IMG/VR virus record: IMGVR_UViG_3300021957_000233
Coordinates: 1 to 27,640 of that record
Direction: 5' to 3' (one strand)
Source: a virus
Length of the DNA stretch: 27,640 bases
In this document: positions 7,213 through 16,200 of the stretch, in pieces
Layout of the letters: every line of letters starts with the position of its first letter
Numbering within the stretch: position 1 is the stretch's first letter
Notes under the pieces: generated by a model
Seen by the model: only the letters and a program-made list of their open reading frames with translations
Told to the model about the DNA's origin: nothing
Databases searched by the model: none
Made by a program: the position numbers and the translations under genes

Positions 7213-7806
7213 TTAAATACCCCCCTCATGATTTGAGAAAAGACTGTGGACTTCATCCCAGTTCATTTCACCAATTCGGGAAAAGTTTTCACTAAGTCGT
7301 TGAGTAGTTTCCTCAACAGATTGTGCCTTAGCGATATCGTTATTTTCCATACTCTTCTTTAGTGAAGTTAATTCTTCACGGAGTTGGGAAAGTTCATCTT
7401 GTGCATTAAAATTTGACTTAGCAATTTCATGCTTTTCAATTTCTAATTCCTTTGCGTAGCGAGATTCAAATTGAGACTTAACTAAATCGTATGCTCTCTC
7501 TTCTTGCTTTTCTGCTCGGAAACTCTCGTATGCCTTTTCTAGATTACTAGGAGAAAGGTCTAGAGTTTCTACACCCTTTTGCTCCATGTATTCTAGGTTT
7601 TCCATTTCCAAGTCCTCTTCAGCATCTTGGTAATCTTCCATTTCCATTTCGTCTTCTGTTCCACCACGAAGGGATTTCATCTCTTCGTCTTGTGGGGCTT
7701 CTTCCATCTTATCTGTATCGTCGTCGTCATCCTTCAACAAAACTGATGTTTTCAGTTCAGCCATTACTTCGTTAAATTCGGCTAATGCCTTTTCTATTTC
7801 ACTCAT
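7213..7806 (-). CDS. Nested scaffolding protein from an internal in-frame start
   Basis: A 197-residue product starting MSEIEKALAEFNEV at codon 180 of the protease gene. The internal ATG has AAGGAGGA 7 bases upstream, the strongest ribosome site in this part of the window and far better than that of the full-length protein, which has none. Lambda C/Nu3 uses the same arrangement to make much more scaffold than protease. The product is acidic in its first half and coiled-coil in its second (EKQEERAYDLVKSQFESRY, then SQLREELTSLKKSMENNDI). The last 20 residues carry the W-D-E motif and likely bind the capsid protein. Confidence 0.75.
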   Translation of the reverse strand: MSEIEKALAEFNEVMAELKTSVLLKDDDDDTDKMEEAPQDEEMKSLRGGTEDEMEMEDYQDAEEDLEMENLEYMEQKGVETLDLSPSNLEKAYESFRAEKQEERAYDLVKSQFESRYAKELEIEKHEIAKSNFNAQDELSQLREELTSLKKSMENNDIAKAQSVEETTQRLSENFSRIGEMNWDEVHSLFSNHEGGI

Positions 7807-8343
7807 TTTTTTGTCCTCCTTAATTATATTAAACTTGGCTTCGGGATTAATCCCTTCTTCACAAATTGTGATTTCATGCAATTCTAACTTATCAATTTCT
7901 TTATAACTCCCAATATCGGGGTCATACTTATTTGCCTTGTTAATTGCTTGTCCTCCAATTGAAAAGGAACGAAGTTTTCCACGACGAATATCTCGTGAAA
8001 CCTCCTTTGCCTTTTCTATATCATTTCTTAACTTTATCACTACAAAAAAACCTGTATCATCTACGCCTGTTTTAAGGACTTTTCCTTTGGAATCCTTATA
8101 TGTATCTAATACCTCTCCAACTTGAACATTGGAATGGGTAATCATTACATTTCTAAAGCGGTCATTCTTCATAAATCCATCAGCCGCTTCTCTAATTGCG
8201 TTAAGAGTAATCTTGTCATTTTGCTTATCCACTACATCAACAGATGCGTAGCCAGCAATAACACATTCATTATTTTCCTTAAGAATGACAAACTCTCCCC
8301 CATCAGTAGGAGTATTGCCGAACATAGGAGTCCTTAACTGCAT
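7213..8343 (-). CDS. HK97-family prohead protease fused to scaffold
   Basis: A 376-residue protein. Residues 10 to about 175 are a caudovirus prohead protease: the candidate catalytic His70 lies in VMITHSN and the Ser is 126 or 128 in KLRSFSIGG, with LELHEITICEEGINPEA closing the domain. The protease matures the prohead by cutting scaffold and other assembly proteins. Residues 180-376 are a scaffold: an acidic stretch (DDDDD near 202, then repeated Glu/Met), a long coiled coil, and a C-terminal peptide GEMNWDEVHSLFSNHEG that probably docks on the capsid protein. An internal start at codon 180 allows scaffold to be made alone. The ATG at 8343 has no ribosome site but a TATA box 27 bases before it, so the transcript is probably leaderless. 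Confidence 0.85.
   Translation of the reverse strand: MQLRTPMFGNTPTDGGEFVILKENNECVIAGYASVDVVDKQNDKITLNAIREAADGFMKNDRFRNVMITHSNVQVGEVLDTYKDSKGKVLKTGVDDTGFFVVIKLRNDIEKAKEVSRDIRRGKLRSFSIGGQAINKANKYDPDIGSYKEIDKLELHEITICEEGINPEAKFNIIKEDKKMSEIEKALAEFNEVMAELKTSVLLKDDDDDTDKMEEAPQDEEMKSLRGGTEDEMEMEDYQDAEEDLEMENLEYMEQKGVETLDLSPSNLEKAYESFRAEKQEERAYDLVKSQFESRYAKELEIEKHEIAKSNFNAQDELSQLREELTSLKKSMENNDIAKAQSVEETTQRLSENFSRIGEMNWDEVHSLFSNHEGGI
7814..7821 (-). promoter_or_regulatory. Internal Shine-Dalgarno site for the nested scaffold
   Basis: AAGGAGGA on the minus strand, 7 bases before the ATG at 7806, inside the protease coding sequence. The codons used there read I-I-K-E-D-K-K, so the site lies in the linker between protease and scaffold, where sequence is free to vary. 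This decides the internal start. Confidence 0.75.
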
Positions 8344-8365
8344 GGTTATTAGTATGTTGAGTGGC

Positions 8366-8373
8366 TATATAAA
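8366..8373 (-). promoter_or_regulatory. TATA box of the capsid operon; probably leaderless mRNA
   Basis: TTTATATA on the minus strand in the 56-base gap between the ligase stop and the protease ATG at 8343, one of the longest gaps in the window. The box centre is about 27 bases before the ATG, the usual distance from TATA box to start site in archaea, and no Shine-Dalgarno precedes the ATG. Together they suggest a leaderless transcript for protease, scaffold, capsid and following genes. The sequence ACATAATCTTT just upstream is also present near 27600, and TAATCTTTATA at 5050. No purine-rich BRE is evident. Confidence 0.6.
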
Positions 8374-8399
8374 GATTATGTAAATATTTATAATATATA

Positions 8400-10481
8400 T
8401 CACAGTTTGATATATTTATCTCCTCTAGCATCAATTAAACCATCATCCGATGATTCGGGAGTAGGTTTAGTTTCGTAACCCGTCCAAGCCAACCACATTT
8501 TTTCTTTCTTTACAGGGAGATACCTAATATGTATTTTTGATTGAATGTCTTTACCACTAAGAATGTATTCATGATATCCATGTCTTTGTGCGCCTAACAT
8601 AAGATTACCCTTATCAATTAACATATCATCGTTGATTTGTGAAACTAAACTAACTGGATATTTTCCGGCTTCCCCTAAGAAGTCATAGATATTATCTTTT
8701 GATTCAATATCTACTTTCCAGTTATTTTCAAAATCTTTATGTTTAATTGTAAAATAAATATTCTCATCCTTACCCAACCAAAGTAAAAACTCAGCAACTT
8801 TTTCTTCCATTTTGACAATTAATTTTTCATCATGGTAAAATCTGTCCCTACCCTTAATACCGTAAGCATCACCCATTCTCATAAGTCTAGATTTCATTTT
8901 ACCCATGCCGTTTTTTTCTCCAAAAAGGCGATTAATTAAATCTTCGTCATGTTTTATTGCTAGTCTGTAAATATCTTCTAGAGACTTAGTACCGTTTGAA
9001 ATTAAAATGTTTTGCACAAAGGTCATAAATCTACCATTGTCCTTACCGTATGCTCTTTTAATTTCCTTCTTCCAAACTTCCATGTCAGGATAGGCATTTT
9101 TAGCCATTAGATTCTTCTCCTTAAATCCGTGAAAAATTAAACCGTCCATGTTTAGTTCTAAATCCATTTTAGCAATTCCATGTATTGAGTCTGTTATAGT
9201 GTAGGATTTTTTAAGTGCCTCTACCTTGTAGTCTTTAAGACTCTTACGACCATTTTTGGTTAAAAATTCTAGAGTTATTAACTTATCCGATTCTGTAACT
9301 TCTGGTATTTCGTGAAATTTAGCATTGTATAAGGAGTAGCCTTTCTTAGCATTACCCATAACTTCGTCAACTTTAACCCTAATAATTTTACCCTCATCTA
9401 AATTAACTTTAGTATTTGTGGTCTTACCTATTTCTGCGTAAAATTCTCCATTGTGTTCTTTTACTTTAGGAGTGTCTTCATTAACAGGCCCAATACCTAA
9501 AGTGTATGTATATGATTTATTTTTATTGGTTCTTTTAGATAAAATATATACATCTAAGTCAATAATTTTTTTCCATTTAATCCACTTAGGATTTTTTTTC
9601 TTACCTATAACATAAGACGATTTAGCATCTTTAATAACAACTCCCTCGGAGGTAGGATTATTCATAATCTCCATAGCATATTCTTCAATTTCTTGATAGT
9701 TGTCTGCATCTCTAGTATTCTTTTTATTAGGGAATAGAATAATATCATTAGTTAGTGCCGTAAATTCACTAATTAAAACCTTTAATCTATCCTCTAGTTT
9801 TTCCATAGCAACACTTTCTTTGTCGTAAGAAATAATATCAAAAATATGAATTTTAATATCACCCTCTCCTTCAACCTTTTTATTGATATGTGCTAATGTA
9901 TCTGCTCGTACTAGTGGTTCATCTCCTTGATACAAAACGGCTTCACCATCAAGAATACAATCCTTGACCTTTTCCTTGTTTAAGTAATCTACACACTTAG
10001 AAAATTTAGAAGTAATATCGTTACCGTTAAAGGAATAAACCTTTACACTGTCTCCCTCTTTATGTACTTGAACTCTTAAACCATCATACTTTTCTTGTAT
10101 AATAAATTCACCAGTCATTCCCTTAATTTCTCTTAAGTCTTCAATATCAAAAATCCTATACATAGGTTTATTGGGGGTAATAAACCCTGTTCTTTTTTCT
10201 TCTTTAATGAGAGATGGTTTTTCTATAATAGTGCTATATAGTTTTTTAGCATTATTTTGTGTAACATCTAATGTTTTATCCGAATGCAGTATGCCTGTTT
10301 CTAAATTAGGGAATAACTGTTGATATTCGGGTTCCTTTAAAAGGTTCCTTAATTCAATCACTAATTTTTCCCATTCGTAGTCATATGCTTTGGGGTTCTC
10401 AACAGCAGATAAATAGGTTGCCCTAATTTTATTTGTTAAAGATACTCTATTTTTAGCAATAGAGAAATTATTACCAAACAT
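8400..10481 (-). CDS. ATP-dependent DNA ligase with long C-terminal extension
   Basis: A 693-residue protein that should seal DNA nicks using ATP. Motif I is EKYDGLR with the adenylated Lys at about 131; LDGEAV lies near 177-182, FDIISYD (motif III) near 214-220, SEGVVIKD (motif IV) near 278-285 and KWIKWKK (motif V) near 299-305, followed by an OB-fold region to about 410. The N-terminal part before motif I is only about 130 residues, shorter than the full DNA-binding domain of archaeal replicative ligases. Some 280 further residues follow with no domain I recognise; they include RFLGEKN-type basic helices and a C-terminal KIHIRYLPVKKEKMWLAWTG. ATG at 10481 is preferred; GTG at 10490 overlaps the previous stop. 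Its place inside the head module is unusual for a ligase. Confidence 0.88.
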   Translation of the reverse strand: MFGNNFSIAKNRVSLTNKIRATYLSAVENPKAYDYEWEKLVIELRNLLKEPEYQQLFPNLETGILHSDKTLDVTQNNAKKLYSTIIEKPSLIKEEKRTGFITPNKPMYRIFDIEDLREIKGMTGEFIIQEKYDGLRVQVHKEGDSVKVYSFNGNDITSKFSKCVDYLNKEKVKDCILDGEAVLYQGDEPLVRADTLAHINKKVEGEGDIKIHIFDIISYDKESVAMEKLEDRLKVLISEFTALTNDIILFPNKKNTRDADNYQEIEEYAMEIMNNPTSEGVVIKDAKSSYVIGKKKNPKWIKWKKIIDLDVYILSKRTNKNKSYTYTLGIGPVNEDTPKVKEHNGEFYAEIGKTTNTKVNLDEGKIIRVKVDEVMGNAKKGYSLYNAKFHEIPEVTESDKLITLEFLTKNGRKSLKDYKVEALKKSYTITDSIHGIAKMDLELNMDGLIFHGFKEKNLMAKNAYPDMEVWKKEIKRAYGKDNGRFMTFVQNILISNGTKSLEDIYRLAIKHDEDLINRLFGEKNGMGKMKSRLMRMGDAYGIKGRDRFYHDEKLIVKMEEKVAEFLLWLGKDENIYFTIKHKDFENNWKVDIESKDNIYDFLGEAGKYPVSLVSQINDDMLIDKGNLMLGAQRHGYHEYILSGKDIQSKIHIRYLPVKKEKMWLAWTGYETKPTPESSDDGLIDARGDKYIKL

Positions 10482-10486
10482 ATTTC

Positions 10487-10918
10487 TCACGCTTCATCCG
10501 AGGGAGTAAAGGCGGCTTCTTCACTAACTCTTAAAGTATGTTTATAGCGGCGTAGTTTTTCAAGTGCAGTTTCTAAAGCCGCTTCTAAATCCTTATCTTG
10601 TGAATCTTCTGGTACTTCGGTACTCTCACTTCTAGGTTCACCACGGTCTTCTTCCTCACTTTTATAAAACATGTGTTCTGGTAATAATTTAATATTACGA
10701 CTCTTCTTAACTTCTTGAACACTACTGACTGTTGCTTTTGCGGCCATTCTCATCACATCTTTGGGAACAGGTTTAATAGGCTTGTAGGGTTTAACTTCCC
10801 CCGTTTGAGCCATAATACCCAAAGCATTACTAATGATTGATTCTAATTCAGTTAATCTTGTTAAGAGCATCCTACTATCTCTAAGGTCTTGCTCCGGTTC
10901 TTCGTCTACCATACTCAT
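10487..10918 (-). CDS. Small acidic coiled-coil protein of the head module
   Basis: A 143-residue protein of unknown function starting MSMVDEEPEQDL. Residues 12-40 (LRDSRMLLTRLTELESIISN) and 105-130 (DLEAALETALEKLRRYKHTL) look helical and could form coiled coils; between them is a Pro/Lys stretch VKPYKPIKPVPKD and an acidic, Ser-rich part. The ATG at 10918 overlaps the preceding stop (ATGA) and follows GGAGGGGAC, which is why the longer frame starting at 10963 is rejected. Placed between the 74-residue coiled-coil protein and the ligase, it may be a small assembly factor; nothing more can be said. Confidence 0.68.
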   Translation of the reverse strand: MSMVDEEPEQDLRDSRMLLTRLTELESIISNALGIMAQTGEVKPYKPIKPVPKDVMRMAAKATVSSVQEVKKSRNIKLLPEHMFYKSEEEDRGEPRSESTEVPEDSQDKDLEAALETALEKLRRYKHTLRVSEEAAFTPSDEA

Positions 10919-11139
10919 ATTGTCCCCTCCATTTTTCCTACTAATTCGTTTAATTCGTCCCAATCCATCTTAGCGATAGTATCTCCATCGGGAATATGAC
11001 TTGTAGTTTCCATTGAAGGGCGGGGTGTATGTACCACCATGCCCGACTTAATTAAAGCCATACTTGATTCATTCATTTTTCTTTCCAGTGTTTCTACTTT
11101 GCTAACTAGCATTTTGATAATATCTATTAATTCTTCCAT
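10915..11139 (-). CDS. 74-residue coiled-coil protein with a scaffold-like C-terminus
   Basis: Residues 1-27 (MEELIDIIKMLVSKVETLER) form a heptad-like helix, probably a dimer or trimer coiled coil; residues 30-52 are a Pro/Thr/Ser linker; residues 55-74 are AKMDWDELNELVGKMEGTI. This ending resembles that of the scaffold (EMNWDEVHSLFSNHEGGI), which suggests that both bind the same partner, perhaps the capsid protein or portal. The final E-G codons in each case also provide the Shine-Dalgarno of the next gene, so that part of the likeness may have another cause. ATG at 11139 overlaps the upstream stop (TAATG). A small secondary scaffold or portal-nucleating factor is possible. Confidence 0.7.
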   Translation of the reverse strand: MEELIDIIKMLVSKVETLERKMNESSMALIKSGMVVHTPRPSMETTSHIPDGDTIAKMDWDELNELVGKMEGTI

Positions 11140-13055
11140 TATTCTTCCTCTCCATAAACCATTCCGTATATGTCTTGGTATAAGTTTTCATATCGTTTCC
11201 TTAGATGGGCTAGTTTTTTGATTAATTTAAGGTTCTCCTCGTCTAATCCCTCTAACTGACCCTCTTCGGATGAATCTACTATATCGCCCAATGTATTTAT
11301 AAGTTTTGTTAGTTTAAGATATTCTTCACCGAAAAATTCTGTTGGTTCAGCGTCTTGTAGGAATGTTTTAATTCTTCTCCTATCGTCTTCGGGTAGTTCC
11401 GAAACTTCCATTTTGAAAAGTTCTGGGTCAAGTTCAACATTTGAATCAAATTGACCGCCGTGGACGAGCCTCTTTTTATTAATCCAACCGATAATTTCTT
11501 CCTTTGAACCAATTTTTACACCCGCCACAAGAGGGTTAACTTCCAATTTTTCTCCTGAATATATTGGGGAACTGAATTGATTAATATTTCTAATAATAGG
11601 TTTACTAGTCCACTCTATTACATCTTTCCTAACATATCTTCTGAGTCTTTCCTCGGCTTCTGTTGTGTCGTTAAACATACTACCATCAAAGTAATAACTT
11701 ACGGGTTTATCCAATTGTTCTCCAAACATCTCAGCGTCAAAATAAATCTCGTTATCATCTGTTGTCCTCAAATATCTATCCACTAGTTTAGTAGCGATTT
11801 CTTTAAATTTTTCGCTTTCGTTAATAACCTTTTCGCCTAATTTTTTGTAGTCTCCCTCACTCAATTTAGCCGTTTTTTCTAAACTATAAGGACTATCCCC
11901 TTGGTAATTTTTATCTAAAATACTTTGAATTTTATTTGGTTTTAGGGTTCCACCCCCATAATCTCTCGTAACAACACGCACCTTTTCCCCTTTAGTGTTC
12001 CTAAAAATATAAAGAATGTAATTATCTATTTTAGGCTTTTGTGGTGACCTATCCACCGAATCATCAGGTTTCTTATCAAAGAATGAATCATCTTCTTGGT
12101 TTAAAGAATATTCTCTATCTTCTTCACTAACCTCAAGTAGCGACTTTAAACCCTTTTTTCTGACCATTACTCTTCTAATCCACCATCCGTATGTTTTACT
12201 CGTTGATGAATTAGAAACCTTTTCTTCTAATTGGTTTTCAAAATCACTTCCTTCTAAGAATAATTTTCCTAGATTTTCTATTTTATAACCCTGTTTTAAA
12301 TCTTCATAAATAGCATCAACCGTTTCGTTTGTAGGGACTTTACCTATGGGTATATTTTTTCGTATAATTCTCTTCACACTTTCCCAATTCTTCTTTAATT
12401 TTTCAATAGAACCTTCTTCTGTTAAGGTATTGAGTACTTGCGCTCTACCTTTATTATCCGTAGATGATTCGTATTGGTCTACAAATTCATTTAATCTTAC
12501 CATAAATTCTTGCTTATTAGAAACAGTTAATACACTAATTTCAAACGGTAGGCGAGATTTTATTTGATTAAATAATTCATTTAACTCTTTAGTATAAGCA
12601 CCGGATTGAATTAAGTCTTTTAGTTTTGATATAGAAACATATAGTCGGTTATCATTATCAGCGTTAAATAATTTATCAGTTAAATATGTTCTCATGGAGG
12701 GGTGAATATCCTCCGTACCAATAGTATTATTTGGTACAAAAACGATACTCTTTTTATTAGTACCTATTGAAAATGAACCCCCCCTTACTAACCTAGTATA
12801 AGGTTTCAATCTATCAATTAATTTTAGTATATTAGATGTGTTTTTTAGATTAGGTATATTTTTACTAATCCAAGTTTTAGTTTTACTGTCTAAAAGAGTT
12901 GAATTAATGGTCTCTCTCTCCTTCATAGGTTTATCTAAATTGCGTTGATACTTTATAGCCTCCGCTAAAGTGGCGTTAATTGTTCTGTTATCATTAATTC
13001 CTCTACTAAAAAGATATCTTTTTAATTTATAATTAGGTGTAAGTCCGTTAACCAT
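11139..13055 (-). CDS. Large unrecognised virion-module protein (638 residues)
   Basis: A 638-residue soluble, highly charged protein without a family I recognise. Lys, Glu, Asp and Asn dominate; no transmembrane segment, signal peptide or cysteine-rich motif is apparent. The last 60 residues (EGLDEENLKLIKKLAHLRKR and following) form a likely long C-terminal coiled coil. The N-terminus MVNGLTPNYKLKRYLFSRG is basic. ATG at 13055 follows AGGTGATAAA, a clear ribosome site. It shares its make-up with the 1130-, 810-, 798- and 524-residue proteins of this window and may belong to the same structural set (neck, internal or tail-tip proteins), but no sequence repeat linking them is visible by eye. 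Confidence 0.68.
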   Translation of the reverse strand: MVNGLTPNYKLKRYLFSRGINDNRTINATLAEAIKYQRNLDKPMKERETINSTLLDSKTKTWISKNIPNLKNTSNILKLIDRLKPYTRLVRGGSFSIGTNKKSIVFVPNNTIGTEDIHPSMRTYLTDKLFNADNDNRLYVSISKLKDLIQSGAYTKELNELFNQIKSRLPFEISVLTVSNKQEFMVRLNEFVDQYESSTDNKGRAQVLNTLTEEGSIEKLKKNWESVKRIIRKNIPIGKVPTNETVDAIYEDLKQGYKIENLGKLFLEGSDFENQLEEKVSNSSTSKTYGWWIRRVMVRKKGLKSLLEVSEEDREYSLNQEDDSFFDKKPDDSVDRSPQKPKIDNYILYIFRNTKGEKVRVVTRDYGGGTLKPNKIQSILDKNYQGDSPYSLEKTAKLSEGDYKKLGEKVINESEKFKEIATKLVDRYLRTTDDNEIYFDAEMFGEQLDKPVSYYFDGSMFNDTTEAEERLRRYVRKDVIEWTSKPIIRNINQFSSPIYSGEKLEVNPLVAGVKIGSKEEIIGWINKKRLVHGGQFDSNVELDPELFKMEVSELPEDDRRRIKTFLQDAEPTEFFGEEYLKLTKLINTLGDIVDSSEEGQLEGLDEENLKLIKKLAHLRKRYENLYQDIYGMVYGEEE

Positions 13056-13064
13056 TTTATCACC

Positions 13065-13241
13065 TTAGACTTGTTTCCACTTTTTACTCATTCTAGGGCC
13101 ACCTTCAATGAAATTAGGAGGGTTAGGGTTCTTCTCCCACTTTTCAGGAGGCACTTCGGGTACTCCCATTGTCATATCTTTATGATTGTTTTTAATTTCT
13201 TCTTTCTTTTTGTCTAATTTATTTTTTATTTTTTCATTCAT
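13065..13241 (-). CDS. Small Lys/Pro-rich protein (58 residues)
   Basis: A 58-residue gene filling the gap between two large genes. It begins MNEKIKNKLDKKKEEIKNNH, a charged helix, and ends with a Pro/Trp-rich part including VPEVPPEKWEKNPNPP and MSKKWKQV. The ATG at 13241 comes 1 base after the stop of the 1130-residue gene and is preceded by AGGAAGGAAG; the stop is 9 bases before the next start. Position, ribosome site and absence of any other gene in the gap support it. Function is unknown; the ending is a possible peptide ligand for a larger virion protein. Confidence 0.65.
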   Translation of the reverse strand: MNEKIKNKLDKKKEEIKNNHKDMTMGVPEVPPEKWEKNPNPPNFIEGGPRMSKKWKQV

Positions 13242-13242
13242 A

Positions 13243-16200
13243 TTACATCAACTTCCTTCCTGTTATATCATAAAGAACTCTATCGGGGTCATTACCACGA
13301 CTACGATAATCAGCACCTAATGTAGTTTCTGTTATTATTTTGTTAATGATATCACTTTTATTTTTATTAATAAACTCTTTAAAATTTTCTAAAGTTAAAG
13401 TTTTTTCGTCTTTTATATTAATAAATAGTATTAATTGTTTAAGCATAATTATCTCACTGTCTTCTTCTGTGGGATTTGTAGAACCTAATTTTTTCTCCTT
13501 TTTATATGTCTGGTCATCATTACCATAAAGTATATAATCATTGTCTAATACCTCATTAATATTTGTAATAAGACCGTTAACTGTACCAATCTCGTCTAAT
13601 AAAGGTTTAAACTGTTCGGATAATCTATCACCATTAGAATTTGGGTTTTCTCCTTGGCTATTTAAATCTTCTTCGGAGACAATACTTCTAAATTCCATAA
13701 TTTGTTTATTATCGTGGTTTTTTTGGAGGTTTATAAACTTCCCAAGTACTTCTCTATTGACTTTGAAAGAATAACTTCTGTGAAGAACTAATGATTTAGC
13801 AGTCTCACTAGACTGACCAAGTGTAAATGAATGTAGGCCCAAATAATCAATTAGTTTATTTAAACCCTCACCTTTAATGTGAAGTTTGTAAGTAAATGTA
13901 TTGATATCCATTAAATTTATATATCCTTCAATCTTACTAGTCACAGTCATAGAATTTAATAACTGTCTCACTTCCTCATCATTCTCGGCATCCTTAATCA
14001 AACTTTTTATACCGAAACCTCCCATTATAAAATCTATATCCTGATTACTGATTTTGTATTTAAACTTATTATCTGAACCTTGAGCCAGCGGAGGTACATA
14101 AACGCTTTCTAACTGATTAAAAATTTGTCTTTCAACAGGAGTTACTCCTGTTGATGGGTTACTATTTAAATAACCTAAAGCCGTCATAAGTGATGCTAAC
14201 AAATCAAGAGTAGCACTTGAACCACCACCATCTAGTACAGGGAATAGCGTTGCTTCCGAACCACCACTCGTAGCATTAATACAATTTGAATTGCTTGCCC
14301 TAAATGAGTTATCAGTCTTATTTAACATAAAAGACCCCATGCACATAGAACCTGACGCCTTTGCTCCGCTTCTAACAGGCCCCGCCTTTCTAGAATCTAC
14401 TGTAACCCAAGCGTGTAATGTGTGTTGGCTAGAAACCCAATCTCTACTTATCATACCATATGGGTTAAATACTATGTATATACCCCTAACTGCGTTAGTT
14501 AGTGCGTCGTATTTAAAGGGTTCAACCTCTACAATATTAGGATTAGATGATAACATATTCTTGATACTGTTACTTAAAAATTCAGCAGACCTATGCATTG
14601 GGTTTAATTTACCACCAACTTGACCCGAAGCAGTTTTTCCAGCAGGTGAATAAAATAATTCTGGTGAAAAAATTCTTTTAATAACCTTTCTAACTTCTAT
14701 GTAATAATCAGAAGAAGCGTTCATATCAATAGTAAAAGACGCTTGGGGGCCTCTTTGCCGTACTATCCTAGCGTCAACTTCTTCTATCACTAAACCTTCC
14801 TTACCCATATTTTCATTAAATTTAAAACCAAGCACGATTTGTCTTTCGTTTAAGGAACTATCGTTCCATTCACTAATAATAATAACTACTGTATGACCTT
14901 GCTCTGGATTAATATTATTCAAATTAGTTTTTGTATGGTTAAAAACAATTTTAGCATTTGATTTTTCACCATCAATTTCTATAAGATTTTTTATATATTT
15001 CCCTAAAAAGAAACCATCGGCACTATTAGAAAGTATTGTGCTTAAAAAAATAGTACCATGCCGATTTACTATTGAATCAAGTAGTTTTTTAAAATCAGGT
15101 TCATTGTCATATAATATTTCTAATAATTCCTTTAATGTTAAATTAGAAAGTCTTTCGCTAGAAATACCATCTAATAGTGTTGTTAAATAATCACTACTTC
15201 TAAGCATTTTATCTATTTTCGTTATTACGGTGTTTATACCCGGAATCGTAGCCGCCACTTCGGATACGGACAAATTTTTCGTGAATTCCCGGAGACCTTG
15301 ATTATTTATTTCTAATTCACCTGTTTTAAGAAACGCCATTTTCCCTTCTAATTCTAGGCGTTCTAGTGGGGATTTTAAGACTTCTTGAAGATTTTCAATA
15401 TTAGGAGGCAAGCCGCCGTCACTTTTTTCTAAGTTAAACCCTTGCTGACGACCATCACCTTGTTTGAAACCCGGAAGTGAAGTTTGAACGGCCTCTCTAA
15501 TAATATTACCAACCACCTTTGAAGTGTATCGTTCCTTTATTCTTTTAATACTTAGAGGTTTTGTATAACTATTATCTTGCATAAAATTTTTAAAATTTCT
15601 TTTTAGTTTTTTAATAATCAATCTTTCTGTATCTAATTTTATGTCACCTCCCAAGCCGAAGTTACTAATTTTTTCTAAGGCATCCTTATAACCCTCCCAA
15701 ATTTCAATTGCGTAAGGGGCGGGTAAAAATAGAAGACCTTCAGTCAAATTAGAATAAACAATTCTGTTTGGCGAAAAAAGTTTATTCAATTCTTTCGCGT
15801 GAATTTTTTCAACCCTACTTTCCATACCCCTTATATCCTTTGAACCTCTAATTTCATTTGGTTGGCCCTTCCTATACAAAATTTTTCTAATTTTAGCAAG
15901 TAAATATGTTACAGCAGAAGGTTCAAAATAGGTATTTAGGAACGAATAGTTTCCGTTTAGGTTAGTAGCGGTACTATCTTTACTAAGAAATTGTAAATTG
16001 GGTCTTGTTTGTACTATTATAGTGGGGGTAATATTTCCCGAATAAGATAAATAAATCATCCCTATATTACTTCTGTTAAGATATTTTGTATTTATAAAAT
16101 CTTGATTCGGTTCTATAATCTTAGATATTATATTTTCAACATCACTAGACATCTTATCTACATCAGGGGATATATTTTGATAACTGCTTGAATTTTTTAA

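Noticed and set aside
7212-7256. Longer start for the major capsid protein at 7256
   Set aside because: It overlaps the scaffold end, lacks a ribosome site, and the ATG at 7211 has a GAGGGGG site at proper distance.
8374-8400. Rho-independent-type terminator after the ligase gene
   Set aside because: AT-rich sequence without a stable GC stem and no coding-strand T tract beyond that expected from composition.
10919-10963. Longer start for the 143-residue protein at 10963
   Set aside because: The ATG at 10918 overlaps the previous stop as ATGA and follows GGAGGGGAC; the longer start has no such support.
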